The notes under the pieces were generated by a model. The model was not told where the DNA came from. It was given only the letters and a program-made list of their open reading frames with translations, and ran no database searches. The translations under genes and the position numbers were made by a program. Below are positions 61,251-64,000 of a stretch of DNA of 64,000 nt, piece by piece (position 1 is the stretch's first letter; every line of letters begins with the position of its first letter). Source of the stretch: an uncultured Vampirovibrio sp. GTDB taxonomy: Bacteria; Cyanobacteriota; Vampirovibrionia; Gastranaerophilales; Gastranaerophilaceae. The stretch lies in assembly GCA_910583875.1 (NCBI GenBank), contig CAJTXT010000002.1:186001-250000 (forward strand). Direction: 5' to 3'.

Positions 61251-63704
61251 TTATCTGAAGTTTACTGTTGGGAATTTTTTCATTAATCCAGATTTTATAT
61301 TTGCCATTTCTTTTTCAATTACTTCATCTGTTAAGGTTGTCTCTTCATCTTGAAGTGTAATTCTGTATGCAAGGCTCTTATACCCTTCTTGAATGTGTTC
61401 ACCTTCATAAATATCAAACAAATTAGCACCTTTAAATAATTTACTGTTTGCTGATTTTTTAATTGTTAGAACAATTTGCTCATTACTTATTTCTTTTTCT
61501 ATAGCAAAAGAAATATCTCTTTGAACTTCTGGGAATTGTGCTAATTGCTTATATTTTACAGTATTGCATGCAGCTGCAGCTAAAAGTTTTGATAGATTTA
61601 ATTCAAAAAGATAAATATCTTGATTTATTTTCATTTTATCTTTTAATATTGGATAAATCTCACCAAAATAACCAATTGTTTCTGGTGTTTTGCCTAATAA
61701 AACAACTTTTGCGCTTCTACCAGGATGTAAGTATTCGCAATCCTCTGCTGGTGAAAGTTTTACTCTGCCTGAAATATTTAATAGTGCAAATAAACTTTCC
61801 ATGACTCCTTTTAATGTATAAAAATCTGCTTTAGGAAGTTTTTTCCATAAGTTTTGATTTGTATCACCTGTAATTAAACCAGATATCATTTGATTTTCTT
61901 CTACACCACTATCAATTTTTTCAGCTGGTTTTTTAATGAAATATGTTTTACCAAGTTCATATAGCCAAATATTCTTTTGTCCATTATCAAAGTTATATTT
62001 TAATGTATTTAACATATTAGCAATTGTTGTTTGACGAAGCATTGTATGTTCTTCTGACTGCGGATTTTGAACAAATACTGCTTCTTCTTTATTATATGAA
62101 AGTCCAAATTGTTTTAATAATGGTTCACCAATTAAAGAAGAGGTTACAGCTTCATTAAAACCATAGCCCAAGAATAAATTATTAACTGCTTTTAATAATT
62201 TTGCTTCTTTACTTACTTCTGGTGCTTGAGTCTTACTTGGAAGAGTTGGTTCAATTTTGTCATAGCCGTTTATTCTTGCTATTTCTTCAATTAAATCAAC
62301 TTCTTGTTTTACATCATTTACTCTGAATGATGGTGTTTTAAATTTTGCTGCGGCAGCATTTTTGCCAAGTAATTCAAAACCTAGATTTTCTAGAATTTCA
62401 ATACATTTTTCAGCTGGTATTTCTAATCCTAAAATTCTTTTAACTTGATTAAATCTTAGTGTAATTTCAATATCTTCTGGAGTATTAGAACCAGCTTCAA
62501 CAATACCTTCTACTTTTGCATCTGCATATTCTGTAAGAAGCTGCATAGCTCTTAATAAAGCAGGTTTAGTATTTTGAATATCAACGCCTCTTTCAAATCT
62601 TGCGCAAGCTTCACTTCTATAACCAATGCTTCTGGCATTTTTTCTATTTGTATCAGAAGTAAAGTATGCAGATTCAAGTACTACATTTTTAGAGTTTTCA
62701 TCAATTTCAGAGTTCTCAGCACCGAATACGCCAGCAACACAAACACCTTTTTCTTTTGTAGCGCATAGGATTGAATCATTATTTAATTTTCTTTCAACAC
62801 CATCAAGTGTTATTATTGTTTCACCTTCATTTGCTCTTCTAACGCAAATATAACCGTCTAATTTATCCATGTCAAAAGAGTGAAGAGGCTGACCGTATTC
62901 TAATAAAACATAGTTTGTAATATCTACAACATTATTTATGGAACGTATTCCGGATGCTTCAAGTCTTCTTCTCATCCAATCCGGAGCAGGTTTTATAGTT
63001 AAATCTTTTAAAAGACCTGCTGCATAATATTTGCAAGCATCTTCTGCTAAAATTTCAATTTCAAATTTATCTGTTGATAAGTCATTAGTTGATTCTAATC
63101 TTGAGAAATTTAGCTTTTTATTAAATAAAGAGCAAATTTCTCTTGCAACACCTATAACAGACATTTCATCACCACGATTAGCTGTTGGTGCAACATCGAT
63201 GATTGTATCTTCTTTTATATTCAATAAATCTTCAAGATTTGTTCCTAATTTTATATCATCATATAATCTATTTAAAATTAATATTCCGTCTTCCTCTTGC
63301 ATTCCTTCAAGACCTAATTCATCTTGGGAACATAACATGCCTTGTGATTCAACGCCTCTGATTACTGCAGGGGTTAATTCATATACTTCTCCGGTTTTTC
63401 TTGAAAGTACTTTTGAACCAACTGAAGCATAAGGAATAATTTGACCTTCTTTAATATTTTGAGCACCGCAAACAACTGTTTTTACTGTATTACCCAAATC
63501 AACATCAACAAGGTGAAGTTTATCTGCATTTGGGTGTTGTTTTATTTCTTTTATTTGAGCTGTAATTATATTTGTAAATTTTGCGCCTATTTTCTCTATT
63601 TCTTCAACTTCAAGTCCGCTCATTGTCAACTCGTGAACAATTTGTTCAACAGATAAGTCGCTTATATCTACAAACTCATTCAACCACTCTAAAGATATTT
63701 TCAT
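61251..63704 (-). CDS. pheT: Phenylalanine-tRNA ligase beta subunit
   Basis: Beta chain of the alpha2beta2 synthetase. ITAQIKEIKQHPNADKLHLVDVD tRNA-binding OB domain near residue 44, GVESQGMLCSQDELGL near 115, TPNRGD-like VAPTANRGDEMSVIGVAREI near 170, B5 motif SFRVNDVKQEVDLIEEIARINGYDKI near 455, catalytic-like core, and FDX-ACB C-terminal domain (FPEVQRDISFAIEKEISNEQI) near 725. At 817 residues it is full length. GGACAGG precedes the ATG. pheS is not in the window beside it. Confidence 0.95.
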   Translation of the reverse strand: MKISLEWLNEFVDISDLSVEQIVHELTMSGLEVEEIEKIGAKFTNIITAQIKEIKQHPNADKLHLVDVDLGNTVKTVVCGAQNIKEGQIIPYASVGSKVLSRKTGEVYELTPAVIRGVESQGMLCSQDELGLEGMQEEDGILILNRLYDDIKLGTNLEDLLNIKEDTIIDVAPTANRGDEMSVIGVAREICSLFNKKLNFSRLESTNDLSTDKFEIEILAEDACKYYAAGLLKDLTIKPAPDWMRRRLEASGIRSINNVVDITNYVLLEYGQPLHSFDMDKLDGYICVRRANEGETIITLDGVERKLNNDSILCATKEKGVCVAGVFGAENSEIDENSKNVVLESAYFTSDTNRKNARSIGYRSEACARFERGVDIQNTKPALLRAMQLLTEYADAKVEGIVEAGSNTPEDIEITLRFNQVKRILGLEIPAEKCIEILENLGFELLGKNAAAAKFKTPSFRVNDVKQEVDLIEEIARINGYDKIEPTLPSKTQAPEVSKEAKLLKAVNNLFLGYGFNEAVTSSLIGEPLLKQFGLSYNKEEAVFVQNPQSEEHTMLRQTTIANMLNTLKYNFDNGQKNIWLYELGKTYFIKKPAEKIDSGVEENQMISGLITGDTNQNLWKKLPKADFYTLKGVMESLFALLNISGRVKLSPAEDCEYLHPGRSAKVVLLGKTPETIGYFGEIYPILKDKMKINQDIYLFELNLSKLLAAAACNTVKYKQLAQFPEVQRDISFAIEKEISNEQIVLTIKKSANSKLFKGANLFDIYEGEHIQEGYKSLAYRITLQDEETTLTDEVIEKEMANIKSGLMKKFPTVNFR

Positions 63705-63836
63705 TGTTTCCTGTCCTTTTTTAGTCTTTTATTTAATTTTAGTATAAAGACATTTGCATGTCACGAATGCAAAATTATTAAATATTTATTTTTTGCTTTA
63801 CAAAAGTATGTATTTTTTGCCAAACTAATTATCTCA

Positions 63837-63842
63837 TATAAA
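63837..63842 (+). promoter_or_regulatory. Possible -10 of the terminal membrane-protein gene
   Basis: TATAAA ends 8 bases before the ATG at 63851, and no ribosome binding site is visible. It may be another leaderless start. Confidence 0.35.
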
Positions 63843-63850
63843 ATTAAATT

Positions 63851-64000
63851 ATGAATAACTATATGAATCGTAAAGCAGTAATAAAAATATTATCTTTTAC
63901 TATAATTTTGTTGATATATTTTATTTTATCTACATTTTTATCTGGAAAGTCGTATTTATTTTTGTCTTTTTGTTTTTCATTAACTATTTTTATAATGTTT
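63851..64000 (+). CDS. Membrane protein, 5' part only
   Basis: Fifty codons are visible. A short basic N-terminus (MNNYMNRKAVIKI) precedes a hydrophobic segment (residues ~14-32) and, after SGKSY, a second one (~36-50). The frame stays open to the window end. The product cannot be identified from this fragment. Confidence 0.55.
   Translation, partial: MNNYMNRKAVIKILSFTIILLIYFILSTFLSGKSYLFLSFCFSLTIFIMF

Overview
This is an AT-rich bacterial chromosome segment with dense gene packing and mostly housekeeping content. I place it, as inference, in the non-photosynthetic cyanobacterial sister class Vampirovibrionia/Melainabacteria, probably a gut Gastranaerophilales. The clues are a Ycf23/DUF561 protein (a family otherwise typical of cyanobacteria and plastids), a Kdo transferase implying an LPS outer membrane, very low G+C, and several orphan proteins with a short N-terminal Ser-Phe-Gly/Lys motif. 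There is no prophage, insertion sequence, CRISPR array or plasmid-type gene.

Layout. 1-8.4 kb: riboflavin genes (ribF, partial ribH), a GH13 alpha-glucan enzyme, then secA-waaA-hypothetical. 8.6-10 kb: two paralogous orphan membrane proteins with EF-hand-like loops. 10-18.2 kb: folP, a YkgJ-type protein, uvrC, a radical SAM/SPASM protein, a DUF815 AAA+ ATPase, proB and proA. 18.2-25.2 kb: a repeat-bearing intergenic region, then a leftward run: sugar-nucleotidyltransferase-like protein, WG-repeat secreted protein, stand-alone TOPRIM protein, ycf23, an orphan and pdxJ. 25.3-28.9 kb: tRNA-Asn, a TPR-DUF2971 fusion, an orphan 102-residue protein behind a cobalamin riboswitch, tRNA-Val and tRNA-Ser. 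28.9-34.5 kb: pgi, a WecG/TagA transferase, split transketolase and ftsEX, all leftward. 34.6-41.2 kb: thiL, a 5'-nucleotidase, an oxidoreductase, pgsA, trmL, nnrD and a TPR protein, rightward. 41.3-43.6 kb: a large-type SRP RNA, eno and a YccA-like membrane protein. 43.7-47.6 kb: an operon of three tandem paralogous radical SAM proteins plus a D-2-hydroxyacid dehydrogenase. 47.7-50.9 kb: an orphan membrane protein with a tiny ORF and a structured leader upstream, rplI, DUF1858 and a bifunctional-nuclease-domain protein. 50.9-59.2 kb: map, adk, secY, rplO, rpmD, rpsE, ftsQ, ddl, murB, murC. 59.4-64 kb: an amino-acid symporter, a small Cys-rich protein, pheT and the start of a membrane protein.

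Regulation. Intrinsic terminators (strong stems flanked by A and T tracts, often serving convergent genes) are abundant. At least seven genes have a -10-like hexamer ending only 6-7 bases before the start codon and no Shine-Dalgarno sequence (ribF, folP, ykgJ-like, uvrC, proB, wecG-like, thiL; the TPR-DUF2971 gene is similar), suggesting that leaderless mRNAs are common here. Other genes carry ordinary Shine-Dalgarno sites, and these moved several start codons.

Best candidates for undescribed biology are the triple radical SAM operon, the cobalamin-riboswitch-controlled orphan, the SF-motif orphan family including a nucleotidyltransferase-like member, and the leader/mini-ORF arrangement at 49.07-49.31 kb. 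None has a function I can establish from sequence alone.
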